The position numbers and the translations under genes were made by a program. The notes under the pieces are model-generated. The model was not told the DNA's origin, searched no databases, and worked only from the letters and a program-made list of their open reading frames with translations. Shown one piece after another: positions 34,354 to 43,369 of a stretch of 64,000 nt of DNA; within the stretch, counting starts at the first letter, position 1; each line of letters opens with the position of its first letter. The DNA comes from Lachnoclostridium phytofermentans (GTDB lineage Bacteria > Bacillota > Clostridia > Lachnospirales > Lachnospiraceae), in assembly GCF_000733755.1 (NCBI RefSeq), contig NZ_JPOF01000003.1:62001-126000 (forward strand), in the 5' to 3' direction.

Positions 34354-34401
34354 TTTCCCAATTCATAAGTTGGTAACTTTCCCAATTCATAAGTTGGTAA
34401 G
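34354..34401. repeat. Two tandem 24-bp dyad repeats upstream of recG
   Basis: Units at 34354-34377 and 34378-34401 are identical except for the last base. Each contains the imperfect 16-bp dyad CCAACTTATGAATTGG (minus strand). They lie 70-120 nt upstream of recG, just before a possible promoter TTGTAA-N17-TAGTAT, a position suiting a pair of regulator sites. They also follow the terminator of the exosortase operon. Confidence 0.6.
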
Positions 34402-34491
34402 TGTATCCATTGTTAGTATTTAGTAATTAAGGTAACACCCCTTCCCTCCTTCCTATATGCCCATATTTTTATCAAGCACTGCTTTATCTTA

Positions 34492-34537
34492 TAAAAAAAC
34501 CTCCAAGCGTTAAGTTAATATAACTGCACTTGGAGGT
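34492..34537 (-). terminator. Rho-independent terminator of the exosortase operon
   Basis: ACCTCCAAG / CTTGGAGGT 9-bp stem with a 21-nt loop (inner GTTA/TAAC pairs), followed immediately on the minus strand by TTTTTTTAT. It is about 130 nt after the last gene. Confidence 0.9.
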
Positions 34538-34667
34538 AGCTACTATCTCTCTATTTTTTATAACCAAGTAAACCTTAAACGTTTTACTTTTGAAATAACC
34601 TGATTATTCATCCTTTTTGAGAAGTCTTTCGTCTTTAAATTTTATTTCGTTTTTATACTCATTCCCT

Positions 34668-35729
34668 TTAAATGCTCTTTCTTTTCTTAAATACCCATTC
34701 TCTTTGAATTTGAAAACTAAGGAAGAATAAAATAACATCCACTAGGATTTTAATCCCTGTTTCATTCCAATGGAACAAACGGTACAAAGCATATACTCCT
34801 ACTCCTGACAGAATTGTCTGTATAACACATAAGATATAATACTTTGCCAGAGTAGCGATATTTTTCTCCTTTAAACGAAACACTCTTCTTTTATTCATGT
34901 TGTAATTATAGAGGGAGGATAATATTCTCGCAAACACTGTGGCAATGATGATGTAGCTGTCTGGATAATGACGTTTTAATAAGTGATAAGCCACGGTAAA
35001 AAGTACGATATCCACTACAAACGAAGAGAAAGACGCTACGATAAACTTTAAGAAAACAGAATAAATCTTTAGGGAATCAAATACAGGATTAAAATGAGAA
35101 GAAGCATTCTCTTCAATATAAACCGTTTCGATAGGAATTTCTTCAATGAAAACATCATTCTCTTTGGCATAAAGAAGCATATTCATCTCATACTCAAATC
35201 TCTCGCCTTTAACCGTTAATAGACTTTTCATCAGTTCTCGTCCAAACCCTCGAAGTCCAGTCTGTGTATCAGAAATTCTCATACCACAAAGGATCGATAA
35301 TACTTTTGCAGTGAAAACATTGCCAAATTTACTGCGAAATGGAATGCCCTCCTTAGAAAAACTCCGACATCCAAGGGTAAGTTGATTCGGATGTTCTATT
35401 ACTTCTTCTGATAATGCTAAGATATCTTTAATTTTATGCTGTCCATCAGAATCTACAGTGACAGCACCAAAGGCATTACTTTCTGTTATTAGGTAGTTCA
35501 GTGCCGTTTTAATTGCTCGTCCCTTTCCTAAGTTCACACCATGGGTAAGAACCTTGCATCCAAAGTCTTCACCCGCAATTTTATAAAGTCCTACATACTC
35601 GTCACTGCTTCCATCATTCACAATCACGATATTTTGAAAACCTTCTCTTTTTAAATCTTTAATCAAAGAAATCATTTTCATGTCTGGTTCTAATGAAGGA
35701 ATAATAATCCATATTTTCTCTTGAAACAT
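34668..35729 (-). CDS. GT2 glycosyltransferase fused to a GtrA-like membrane domain
   Basis: The N-terminal GT-A domain (about 1-220) has IWIIIPSLEPD, IVNDGSSDEYV, GVNLGKGRAIKTAL and TVDSDGQH, typical of polyprenyl-phosphate hexose synthases. The C-terminal 130 residues hold four hydrophobic helices with the GtrA signature (FASFSSFVVDIVLFTVAYHLL, ARILSSLYNYNMNKRRVF, REWVFKKR). Such fusions make and probably help flip lipid-linked sugars. 353 aa from ATG at 35729 with GGGAGG about 10 nt upstream; a TTG six codons earlier overlaps that site. Last gene of the exosortase operon, so it may supply a sugar for the sorted protein (inference). Confidence 0.87.
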   Translation of the reverse strand: MFQEKIWIIIPSLEPDMKMISLIKDLKREGFQNIVIVNDGSSDEYVGLYKIAGEDFGCKVLTHGVNLGKGRAIKTALNYLITESNAFGAVTVDSDGQHKIKDILALSEEVIEHPNQLTLGCRSFSKEGIPFRSKFGNVFTAKVLSILCGMRISDTQTGLRGFGRELMKSLLTVKGERFEYEMNMLLYAKENDVFIEEIPIETVYIEENASSHFNPVFDSLKIYSVFLKFIVASFSSFVVDIVLFTVAYHLLKRHYPDSYIIIATVFARILSSLYNYNMNKRRVFRLKEKNIATLAKYYILCVIQTILSGVGVYALYRLFHWNETGIKILVDVILFFLSFQIQREWVFKKRKSI

Positions 35730-35829
35730 AACTGCCAAGCCTCCCAATCACTCCTCATCTATTACCATGCCTACTCTGTTGTTGCGATGTTCCCTCTATT
35801 GTTGTAGTATTCCTTGCCTCGATGCTTAC

Positions 35830-36273
35830 TCATTGGCTTTTATGTTTTCTGCTCTCCTCTAGAATTCGCATTGCTATATTTTTTCGTTCCGCTTCTTCTT
35901 CTATAGGATTATCCAAAGTGCTTATGATATAAGATCTGGTCGGCGTCTCACTAATTTCTATCGTAAATATGACCCAATTCAGTGGATCTAGAATCTTTTG
36001 CAACTCTGAAAGAAAGAAATGCGCTATATTTTCAAGTGTTGGATTTAACGTGGTAAATGGTTCATAATCGTTGATATACTTCTCTTGAAATTTTCCAAGA
36101 AATTCTTCGATTCTTTTTTCCACCTCGGTAAACATCATAAACACTTCATTTTTATTAATAGCATAAATAGAAATCTCCCAAGTATGAGGATGGCGGTTTC
36201 CCAATTTGCCATCCAAATAGATGGAATGGCTTGCGTTCAAGTAAAAATTATACTTGTATTGACTATATCTCAT
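35830..36273 (-). CDS. 6-pyruvoyl-tetrahydropterin-synthase-like protein (XrtG-associated)
   Basis: Small T-fold protein of the PTPS/QueD superfamily. The zinc ligands are kept: H in NASHSIYLDG near residue 16 and HxH in GNRHPHTWEI near 30. The usual catalytic Cys/Asp/His relay is not evident, and ENIAHFFLSELQ resembles the family helix. 147 aa; ATG at 36273 with GGAGG 4 nt upstream. No pterin or queuosine gene is nearby. The related domain at the N-terminus of the operon's first gene shows that this fold matters to the pathway. The family is known from XrtG clusters (6-pyr_pter_rel type); its substrate is unknown. Confidence 0.82.
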   Translation of the reverse strand: MRYSQYKYNFYLNASHSIYLDGKLGNRHPHTWEISIYAINKNEVFMMFTEVEKRIEEFLGKFQEKYINDYEPFTTLNPTLENIAHFFLSELQKILDPLNWVIFTIEISETPTRSYIISTLDNPIEEEAERKNIAMRILEESRKHKSQ

Positions 36274-36315
36274 ATTTCCTCCAATCTGGATTTTTCTACT
36301 CTTAAGTAATACGGA

Positions 36316-37350
36316 CTAGGAGAGAGGAAATTCTTTGTCATCTAAATACCTGGCAATAATTTTAAGATCCTCCACCTTTTCCTGACACTGTTCTTTATAC
36401 TTACTAAGAAACAACTCAATGAAACTTCGAATGCTCTCTTCTTCCCCATGAAAGGAAAGCACCCTAAATATATTATCTTCCCAATAACACGCAACACTGT
36501 TATTTAGCTTGATCCTATCTAGGATAATGGAAACACCAACAAAATGCTCCATCTTTAGGTTTTCAATCATAAATTCTATCTGTACACAATTCTCTTTTTC
36601 TTCAGCCGTTAAATGCTTTATCACTTCTTCTACGATATTCCTTGGATAGAAAGAATACAGTCCCTCCTGACCTGGTATCACGTATCTGTCGCTCTTATCC
36701 GATTCTAATTTTTCAATCAGTATCCGATCATTGATTGCCTTTGCATTTAAGGCTTCAATTGTCCGTTTATCCTCTCTCATTGTATAAAATGCTAATACGG
36801 TAGTAATGACTTGTATTATTATATACAATAAAAAATAGACCATCGTATACATAGCGATATTATCTAGATTTATTTGTTTGATAAAATAATTTTCCTTGGT
36901 ACAAATCAATAAATAATAGCTGTTGTTATTTAGTTTTAACTGCATATCCGCTATCAGATATTTTGTAGTTTCCTGTTTTGAAGCAAATTCTTGTTCTATT
37001 AAATCTTGAAGTGTTTGTCCTTTTAAAGATTCCGTTGTATTTTCATCCTTTATAAAAAGAACTTCATTTCCTTTTGTGAAGATACAATAATAACTGGATG
37101 ATGTAGGAAAATCTGTCTTTATAATATCCGAAACCACATCTTCTATATTTTTTTCACTATACTTCTTTTCAAGAAGTGCTCGTTCTAATATCGATTTAAT
37201 TAAATTTTTCTGGTTATTGATATAAACCTGCTTGTTTACAGTTATCGTATTATTAATTTCTAAATTGATTAGTACGAGCAGTAAAATCCCTAATGCGATA
37301 TTAGCCATTATAATTACACTTTGAAATTTCGCGTTTTTAATTCGTCCCAT
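36316..37350 (-). CDS. Membrane sensor with a degenerate GGDEF-like output domain
   Basis: Topology: a helix at about 12-28, an extracytoplasmic region of about 130 residues (YINNQKNLIKSILERALL ... YYCIFTKGNEVLFIKDEN, Cache-like), a second helix at about 168-190, a coiled-coil linker (REDKRTIEALNAKAINDRILIEKLESDK), then a cytoplasmic domain. In that domain VACYWEDNIFRVLSFHGEEESIRSFIELF looks like the GGDEF signature region of a diguanylate cyclase in which GGDEF is replaced by WEDNIF, so it should be inactive as a cyclase. 344 aa; ATG at 37350 with AGGTGA upstream. It may sense the envelope and regulate the operon's transferases. The assignment rests on pattern similarity only. Confidence 0.6.
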   Translation of the reverse strand: MGRIKNAKFQSVIIMANIALGILLLVLINLEINNTITVNKQVYINNQKNLIKSILERALLEKKYSEKNIEDVVSDIIKTDFPTSSSYYCIFTKGNEVLFIKDENTTESLKGQTLQDLIEQEFASKQETTKYLIADMQLKLNNNSYYLLICTKENYFIKQINLDNIAMYTMVYFLLYIIIQVITTVLAFYTMREDKRTIEALNAKAINDRILIEKLESDKSDRYVIPGQEGLYSFYPRNIVEEVIKHLTAEEKENCVQIEFMIENLKMEHFVGVSIILDRIKLNNSVACYWEDNIFRVLSFHGEEESIRSFIELFLSKYKEQCQEKVEDLKIIARYLDDKEFPLS

Positions 37351-37364
37351 CTACATCACCTATA

Positions 37365-38723
37365 TCATTTTCCAGTTGTAATACATTGTCTAATTTTATT
37401 CACGACAACTCCTATCATCTTAAAATCATTTTTCATTATTTGCTTGCAGGTTCCACATTCCTCTTGAAATGACTTTGTTTTCCACTGACTTTGTATCTTA
37501 ATACTATTTATGATACCAGCCATACGAAACCAATACACAATAAAGTTGAATATCGGAAGGCAAAATATCAAGATGAATTTCCTAGCATAAAAGCGACGTA
37601 ATCTCCCATCCCACTTTAAATAGCTACAGATATTAAGGTAGGATAAAAACGACGAAATACAGTATAGAAAATATATTAATACAACAGAACGGATAATAAA
37701 GGAAAAAGGATAATTCATAAAGGTAAGACATATTAAAGCAAAGTACCATATCATACGTGGAAATGCAAAGGTATGATCGTATAACAATAATTTTGTCATA
37801 AAGTTCATGGAAAACTTTCTTTTATCTGGAAACATATGTGCTACCTCTAGTTCCCCTCTTTGCCAACGTTGCCTTTGTACATATAAGGTATCCATGCTTT
37901 CTATAGGTTCCACAAAAAAGATTGCATTTTCACAAATATCAATTCTTTTTTTCAACAATCTTCTAACTTGGAATGTAATGTGAGTATCTTCACAAACCGT
38001 TTCTGTATTATATAATTGTGTTTTAAGAATGGTAGATTTACGAAAAGCAGAGAAAGCACCAGACATAGTAAATATATTATTCCACTCTGCCTCAAAATTC
38101 CTACCAGCTAAAAAAGCTTGTGCATATTCAAAAAATTCTATTTTTTGCATCAATCGCTTTGTAAACTTTAGTGTGTTATCAATACTGTCTGGATTTGTTA
38201 AAATCGTCCCTGTCATGCAGTGGATATTAGAATGAGCTTCAAATCGTTTTATAAGATTAGAAAGCGCATTTGCATGAAGGATTCCATCGCTATCAATATG
38301 AATAATATATTTTCCTTTGCTGTTAAACAGCGCCATATTTAAGGCTTTTGACTTCCCTTGCTTTGAATTCATCCACTTCATGTTAATCTCTGGATGTTCC
38401 TCTTGGTATCTCTTATATATATCAAAGCTATGATCCTTGCTTCCATTATTCACTAATAAAATGCCAATCTTATCAATAGGATAATCCGATTCCACGATAG
38501 AGTTGATACACATCTCTAAGGTATCTGCTGAATTATAAACCGGAATGATAATTGAAATCTCTGGATTATATAACAATTCAGGATCAGCACTGTATTTTAG
38601 CCTCTTTCGTAACAATACAAGAAAACCAAAGAAGGAAGGAATAATCTCCATGATAAGAGGAATGATAATCCACGCCGACCAAAACACAATCTGACTAGAC
38701 ATCTTTTCCAGTATGTTCAGCAT
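37365..38723 (-). CDS. XrtG-associated processive glycosyltransferase (GT2)
   Basis: Membrane GT2 of the hyaluronan/cellulose-synthase type. There is an N-terminal helix, then ISIIIPVYNSADTLEMC, LLVNNGSKDHS, KQGKSKALNMAL, the metal-binding HIDSDG at 142-147, the acceptor-region CEDTHITFQVRR, and the processive signature QRQRWQRGE near residue 280. Several C-terminal membrane segments follow. The family is described as an exosortase-G-associated glycosyltransferase. 452 aa; ATG at 38723 with AGGAGG 8 nt upstream. It overlaps the end of the exosortase gene by 29 bp, indicating translational coupling. Confidence 0.88.
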   Translation of the reverse strand: MLNILEKMSSQIVFWSAWIIIPLIMEIIPSFFGFLVLLRKRLKYSADPELLYNPEISIIIPVYNSADTLEMCINSIVESDYPIDKIGILLVNNGSKDHSFDIYKRYQEEHPEINMKWMNSKQGKSKALNMALFNSKGKYIIHIDSDGILHANALSNLIKRFEAHSNIHCMTGTILTNPDSIDNTLKFTKRLMQKIEFFEYAQAFLAGRNFEAEWNNIFTMSGAFSAFRKSTILKTQLYNTETVCEDTHITFQVRRLLKKRIDICENAIFFVEPIESMDTLYVQRQRWQRGELEVAHMFPDKRKFSMNFMTKLLLYDHTFAFPRMIWYFALICLTFMNYPFSFIIRSVVLIYFLYCISSFLSYLNICSYLKWDGRLRRFYARKFILIFCLPIFNFIVYWFRMAGIINSIKIQSQWKTKSFQEECGTCKQIMKNDFKMIGVVVNKIRQCITTGK

Positions 38724-39306
38724 AACGGAAACCTCCTATCTTTTGTTTTATGATCTGCTGTTTTGTAAACACAATATAGTATAAGGCGATCGATAATGCA
38801 TAAAATATCAATCTTCCTATAATCGTATGTGCGATATAATAGGAACCACTACCAAATTGATATACGATAGCACATATCGTAAGAATACGAATGACATTAA
38901 AAAAGAAGATACTGATACATCCAATCAATGCTACAATAATCCTCTGGCCCACTTCATACACTTGGTAAAATGCTAACATGGATACAAAAGCCATCATTTC
39001 AATAACTCCAGAACACTCATAATCAATATAAAGAGACACGGAAGAGATGACCTTCATCTGTGGAATAAAGATGATATTGTATTCATAATAAGCTTCGCAG
39101 ATGGACAACCTTGAGCCTATCATTCCTACTACGGTTGCTACCAGTTGCTTTAGCGCTTCTGTCACTCTAGGTTGCACAAAAATACACATAACAATAAAGA
39201 GACCTACACTACCCCAGATAAATTGAAAGTAATGTAATTTACCTCTACGGAAAACAGTGAGTATATATATCCAAACAATAACACCCACGATTACCAACCA
39301 ATTCAT
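38695..39306 (-). CDS. xrtG: Exosortase family protein XrtG
   Basis: Membrane transpeptidase-like enzyme predicted to cut and re-anchor proteins bearing a C-terminal sorting tail. 203 aa with about seven hydrophobic helices. The exosortase triad is visible: C98 (IDYECSGVIEMM), R140 (FFFNVIRIL) and H160 (IAHTIIGR). Its size and Gram-positive setting fit the XrtG (exosort_Gpos) family. The gene ends inside the downstream glycosyltransferase gene and starts 1 bp after the stop of a Firmicu-CTERM protein, its likely substrate. Family placement is by motif reading; biochemical function is not proven for XrtG. Confidence 0.9.
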   Translation of the reverse strand: MNWLVIVGVIVWIYILTVFRRGKLHYFQFIWGSVGLFIVMCIFVQPRVTEALKQLVATVVGMIGSRLSICEAYYEYNIIFIPQMKVISSVSLYIDYECSGVIEMMAFVSMLAFYQVYEVGQRIIVALIGCISIFFFNVIRILTICAIVYQFGSGSYYIAHTIIGRLIFYALSIALYYIVFTKQQIIKQKIGGFRYAEHTGKDV

Positions 39307-39307
39307 C

Positions 39308-40036
39308 TTAAGCTATCCTCTTTCTTCTTCTAACAATGTACACACCTGCTACTGTGATCACGCATAATGCAATCCCAATAACGGCTCCTGTGGAAGTACC
39401 CATAAGTTGTATGGTTTCTTTCCCTAGGTTTGGTAAGTATAGTGATATGATTGCGCCATTATTTACAGAGCCATGCGGTAAGCCCATTACCTGCTCCAGT
39501 TTATCGATACTAACGCGAATCTCCATCCGATCATTTGGATTCCCATCGGATACTGTGATAACCGCATCTCCCAAAGAGTAGTTTGGATAATAAGTAAATG
39601 GATACAATCCATAATTAATACCATTTTGCAAATTTACTGGATTTGACCAATCCGTCGTCCCCTGGGCATTCGCATGTGCAATATACATCTCACAGGTTCT
39701 TCCATTTATACTTAAATTAATAGCATAAAGCGGCATATGATGATCCGCATAGGTTTCGTGTAGTTTCACATAAATATAAATGTAATCCTCATCTTTGATC
39801 AACGATACATCATGGATGGTCTTTCCATTGTGTGATCCATAAGTAATATGAGAAATCGGCTTGTCCTCCCAATCATCATAATATCCGTCAATGGAAATCA
39901 TACCCGCCTTTCCTAAGGAAAATCCAGCACTTAACGTATCTTTCGCATAGACCTTCGTAGCAGAAAAATTACCGGATACGGTAAACAGTAATATGGCAAT
40001 CAGGCATATCGCCTTAATAAAACCTTTATTCTTCAT
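39308..40036 (-). CDS. Firmicu-CTERM surface protein, probable XrtG substrate
   Basis: Exported protein of 242 aa. It has an N-terminal signal peptide (KAICLIAILLFTVSG, probable cleavage after VYA near residue 31), an extracellular domain with SIDGYYDDWEDKP and YIYIYVKLHETYADHHMP resembling CBM9/DOMON-type beta-sandwich modules, and a C-terminal tail: GTSTGAVIG near 213, a hydrophobic helix, then RRRKR. This Gly-Thr-Ser-Gly plus helix plus basic end is the Firmicu-CTERM sorting signal. The ATG at 40036 with GGAGG upstream overlaps the preceding gene by 11 bp. It is the only such protein visible in the window. Confidence 0.88.
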   Translation of the reverse strand: MKNKGFIKAICLIAILLFTVSGNFSATKVYAKDTLSAGFSLGKAGMISIDGYYDDWEDKPISHITYGSHNGKTIHDVSLIKDEDYIYIYVKLHETYADHHMPLYAINLSINGRTCEMYIAHANAQGTTDWSNPVNLQNGINYGLYPFTYYPNYSLGDAVITVSDGNPNDRMEIRVSIDKLEQVMGLPHGSVNNGAIISLYLPNLGKETIQLMGTSTGAVIGIALCVITVAGVYIVRRRKRIA

Positions 40037-43000
40037 CCGCTACTCCTCCTTTCTTGATCGTTCTTTGTAGATTCCAATACAGAGCTAACATTAGGAATAC
40101 GCCCAATGAGCTCACCATTAGACCTTTGGTTAGGTGCGGGTATTTCATCTTAATAACTGTAGTACCCTTATCTACCACAAGCAGTCCATGATCTGCAGTA
40201 TAATACTGCTCACTTTCAAATATATCGATATGAGCCAATGTTGTATTAACATTGTCATATTCTGATTGAATCATTACTTGGTTTATTTCTTTTTCCACAG
40301 TAATCGGTACCAACTCTCTGGTTGGAACTTGCTTACCATCCATTGAGAAAATGTGATCTACTAAACTTCCAATTACTGAATCATTGGTTATTTCTAGATA
40401 ATAGATTAAATTTAGACCGATAAAATTGATATTGTCATTACCCGAAGTCCCGATATAAGGTAGTTCTTTATCCGCCATATTACAAAAACCTTCCACGTTA
40501 TCTAACCCATCGAGATATACTGTGTTCCACTGACTTAACTCCTCTGGAAATTCTAAGCTGGTGTAGGTCTCTTTGAAATAATAAAACATAGGATACGTAT
40601 CCTGAAAAGATATCGTTCTAGCAGTCACACCTAAAAACTCCATCTGTTTCTTCGCTTTATTTTCCGGCAAGCTTCCCATATCAATATAAATTTTAACACC
40701 AGCCTGCGCTAGTTTAAGTAACATTTCTTCTGCTTTTTCTTTCTCGGTATAAGTAAAACCTGAAAGATAGATATTTTTATATTTCATCAGTTCTTCAAAA
40801 GTATAAGCATTTAGGTTATCCGTTAGTGATTCTTTAAAACTTGGGTAAATTCTTGTAATACTGTCTGCGGATGCTCCAATTGCAATATTCTCATATTCCG
40901 AAATCACACCAAAACTATCTATCGTATTTTTATGAAAAAGTAAAGTCTCCTTGGTAGATTCTATCAAATTAAACCCAAGAAGATTTGCTGCTTCTTTTAA
41001 CCTCTCTACATCATTTATTCCACGCTTTAACGAGGATACCGGAACTAATACGGTATCGTTACCAAGCTCGATCGCACGGTCAAAGAGATAGGTATACCAT
41101 CCATTTTCCACGGAACTATTTAATGCAACAATATTCGAGGCAGTATTTGCCCCTTCCCATCCAGCACCAAAGGTATAATCGACTCGTTTACCAACACCAG
41201 CGATATAATAAGGAGCAAAGGAACCATAAGTACTAAGATCTAGCAGAGCCATTCTTTGTTTTGTTAATTCTTTTGCTTTGGTGATTAATGTTCTCTCTGC
41301 TCTTTCTTCCAGTTCTTTTTCTGCATCGAAAATTCTGTCCTCCTTCGCAAAATATACATGCTGATAAGAAGGTACGCAGTCTAAGATAAGTAGGGCACAA
41401 ATTAAGATAACAACCCATTTTTTTAGCTGTCGCCACATAAAAAAGGAAACCAAAGCTAAGGCAAGAACTGCTGGAATAAAACGTATCATCCACATAAATT
41501 GACTAAAAGGAAGCTTAACAAATAAGTGATACACAGATTTCGTAGTACATAAAAATATGATAACAACGGTAAGAAAACCCGCCCTTACCTTCTTGGTGCC
41601 TAACATTACACCTAACACACAAACAAGAAAGACAGACAAACCAAAATAAAAAGATAAGATGTCACCACTTAAACGTAAAAACGGATTTAATGACTTGAAA
41701 CCACTTTGGAAAAAATATTGCATTACCTGATTTGTACTTTTACCACTGGAAGCAGCACCTCCGATTAAAGAAGGTACCACCCATACTCCAACAATCATAA
41801 TACCAGAGATACACGAACCTATACTGTACAATTCCCACTTTACAGATCGATTTGCAAGTCCATGAATGAATAAGAAAATTGCTACAGTAGCAATCAACAT
41901 TAATACCATACCCATGTGACATAGTGTAATTAGGCTTGTAACTACAGCAAGCGGTATAAAACTTTTCTTGTTTTTTTCCTCTACTAATCTCCATAGAAAA
42001 TAGAAAAAGAATGGAAAAAGCGCATTAATAAGACCTCTTGGTAGATTTCCCTCTTGGACTACAACTCGTATATTTTCAGGAAAGTAAAACCACATGAGTC
42101 CAAGAATCGTAGCAAGACCAATCCTCTTATAACGATAACCAAATAGAAGCCAACCACATCCACCTATCACAATCAACGCACCGAGATACAAAATATAGGC
42201 ATCCAGTACACTGCTTCCGATCAACCACTCAAGTCCAGCAATCACATACAGCGGAAGCGGCCCCCAGTATCTCATAATTTCAACACCGTTATACCAACTT
42301 CCATCATACAACGGATACCAGTTTCCTACCTTGATATTTTCTAATATTAAGTCAGCTCGGTACAGATGACATAAGGTATCCGAACCCTGTGGATATCTAC
42401 CACTTATCTTAACTGAGTACATCGTAATACACGCAAATGTTACCAGCGCTACTACAGCTAACACCAGTTTTACTAGATGAGGTAACCTGAATTTTGAGTT
42501 TTTCTCATCTTCTTGTACATGAGGAACATGGATTCTATCCTTATTTTCTTCCTTAGAATCTATTGCTTCTTTCGTATTCGTATCCTCTGTATTATCATAA
42601 CTTACTAAATTAACTTTTCCGTCCGTATCATCAAGTATAGTAATATCTTTCTCATCAACCGTACTTTCTTCCTCGTTTATCTTTGGTTCTATCGCAGCAG
42701 CAGCTTCTTGCTCGTAATCTTCTAAGGCGTCCTCTTGACTCTTTCTATTTAAGTCAATGAAGGAAACACAATCTAATGGAATGCCTGTCACCCTATTTAC
42801 GCTTTTATCCAAAAGATATTTTGAAACAGAATAAGAACGAATCGGATTTTCTTCAATATCAAGACGAATCAGTTCATACTCCTCATTCTCAATCAACTCG
42901 CATAAATGATCATAAAAAGTGTCTCCCATGGACTCTATGGAGGTTTCTTTTCCATTAAAAATTTCAAATTCATGCAGAGGCCTGTTTCTATATTTTTGTA

Positions 43001-43172
43001 ACCATTCATTTACCACATTTTCTAAATTATAATTTTCATCCACTTGCTTGTTAATGCTATTAACATAAAGCGTTATCGTAAAATTATGAAAATGGGTATC
43101 CGTTCCACCATAGGACATGTTCGAATGTGCTGCATACAAATTAAATTTGTATTTATATCCATGAAAAGCCAT
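40026..43172 (-). CDS. PTPS-like domain fused to a large GT-C-like membrane protein
   Basis: Two-part protein of 1,048 aa. Residues 1-130 are a PTPS-like T-fold domain (YKYKFNLYAAHSNMSYGG, zinc ligands H in AAHS and HxH in THFHNF) similar to the stand-alone gene at 35830. An acidic linker of about 100 residues leads to a polytopic domain with about twelve helices (first loop RYPQGSDTLCHLYRADLIL, GNWYPLYDGSWYNGVEIMRYWGPLP), then a large extracellular part and a final helix before KKGGVADEE. It matches the '6-pyruvoyl-tetrahydropterin synthase-related' membrane family. ATG at 43172 aligns with the stand-alone homologue; a GTG three codons earlier is possible. First gene of the exosortase operon. 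Confidence 0.83.
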   Translation of the reverse strand: MAFHGYKYKFNLYAAHSNMSYGGTDTHFHNFTITLYVNSINKQVDENYNLENVVNEWLQKYRNRPLHEFEIFNGKETSIESMGDTFYDHLCELIENEEYELIRLDIEENPIRSYSVSKYLLDKSVNRVTGIPLDCVSFIDLNRKSQEDALEDYEQEAAAAIEPKINEEESTVDEKDITILDDTDGKVNLVSYDNTEDTNTKEAIDSKEENKDRIHVPHVQEDEKNSKFRLPHLVKLVLAVVALVTFACITMYSVKISGRYPQGSDTLCHLYRADLILENIKVGNWYPLYDGSWYNGVEIMRYWGPLPLYVIAGLEWLIGSSVLDAYILYLGALIVIGGCGWLLFGYRYKRIGLATILGLMWFYFPENIRVVVQEGNLPRGLINALFPFFFYFLWRLVEEKNKKSFIPLAVVTSLITLCHMGMVLMLIATVAIFLFIHGLANRSVKWELYSIGSCISGIMIVGVWVVPSLIGGAASSGKSTNQVMQYFFQSGFKSLNPFLRLSGDILSFYFGLSVFLVCVLGVMLGTKKVRAGFLTVVIIFLCTTKSVYHLFVKLPFSQFMWMIRFIPAVLALALVSFFMWRQLKKWVVILICALLILDCVPSYQHVYFAKEDRIFDAEKELEERAERTLITKAKELTKQRMALLDLSTYGSFAPYYIAGVGKRVDYTFGAGWEGANTASNIVALNSSVENGWYTYLFDRAIELGNDTVLVPVSSLKRGINDVERLKEAANLLGFNLIESTKETLLFHKNTIDSFGVISEYENIAIGASADSITRIYPSFKESLTDNLNAYTFEELMKYKNIYLSGFTYTEKEKAEEMLLKLAQAGVKIYIDMGSLPENKAKKQMEFLGVTARTISFQDTYPMFYYFKETYTSLEFPEELSQWNTVYLDGLDNVEGFCNMADKELPYIGTSGNDNINFIGLNLIYYLEITNDSVIGSLVDHIFSMDGKQVPTRELVPITVEKEINQVMIQSEYDNVNTTLAHIDIFESEQYYTADHGLLVVDKGTTVIKMKYPHLTKGLMVSSLGVFLMLALYWNLQRTIKKGGVADEE

Positions 43173-43253
43173 TGAAATCACATGCCTCTTTCTTTCTATC
43201 GCTAACTTTTAGAACCAAATAATTAATCCCCACGCATCTAGTCATTATGAACT

Positions 43254-43283
43254 ATATTAGCACAAATTAGTCTTATATGTCAA
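43254..43283 (-). promoter_or_regulatory. Candidate promoter of the exosortase operon
   Basis: Minus-strand TTGACA (43278-43283), 18-nt spacer and TAATAT (43254-43259) preceded by TGC (extended -10). It lies about 80 nt upstream of the first gene and on the gene side of the IS insertion, so it is intact. Confidence 0.6.
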
Positions 43284-43369
43284 CTTTCGTCATTTTTTGT
43301 CAGTGTGTATTTTCTAGTTTTATTCGAACACGTAAAGGATAGGTGTATCCCCTATTCGACAAAGTCAAA

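Noticed and set aside
40985-41493. Frames opposite or out of phase with the 1,048-aa membrane protein.
   Set aside because: They are shadows in alternative frames; the minus-strand gene shows family motifs throughout.
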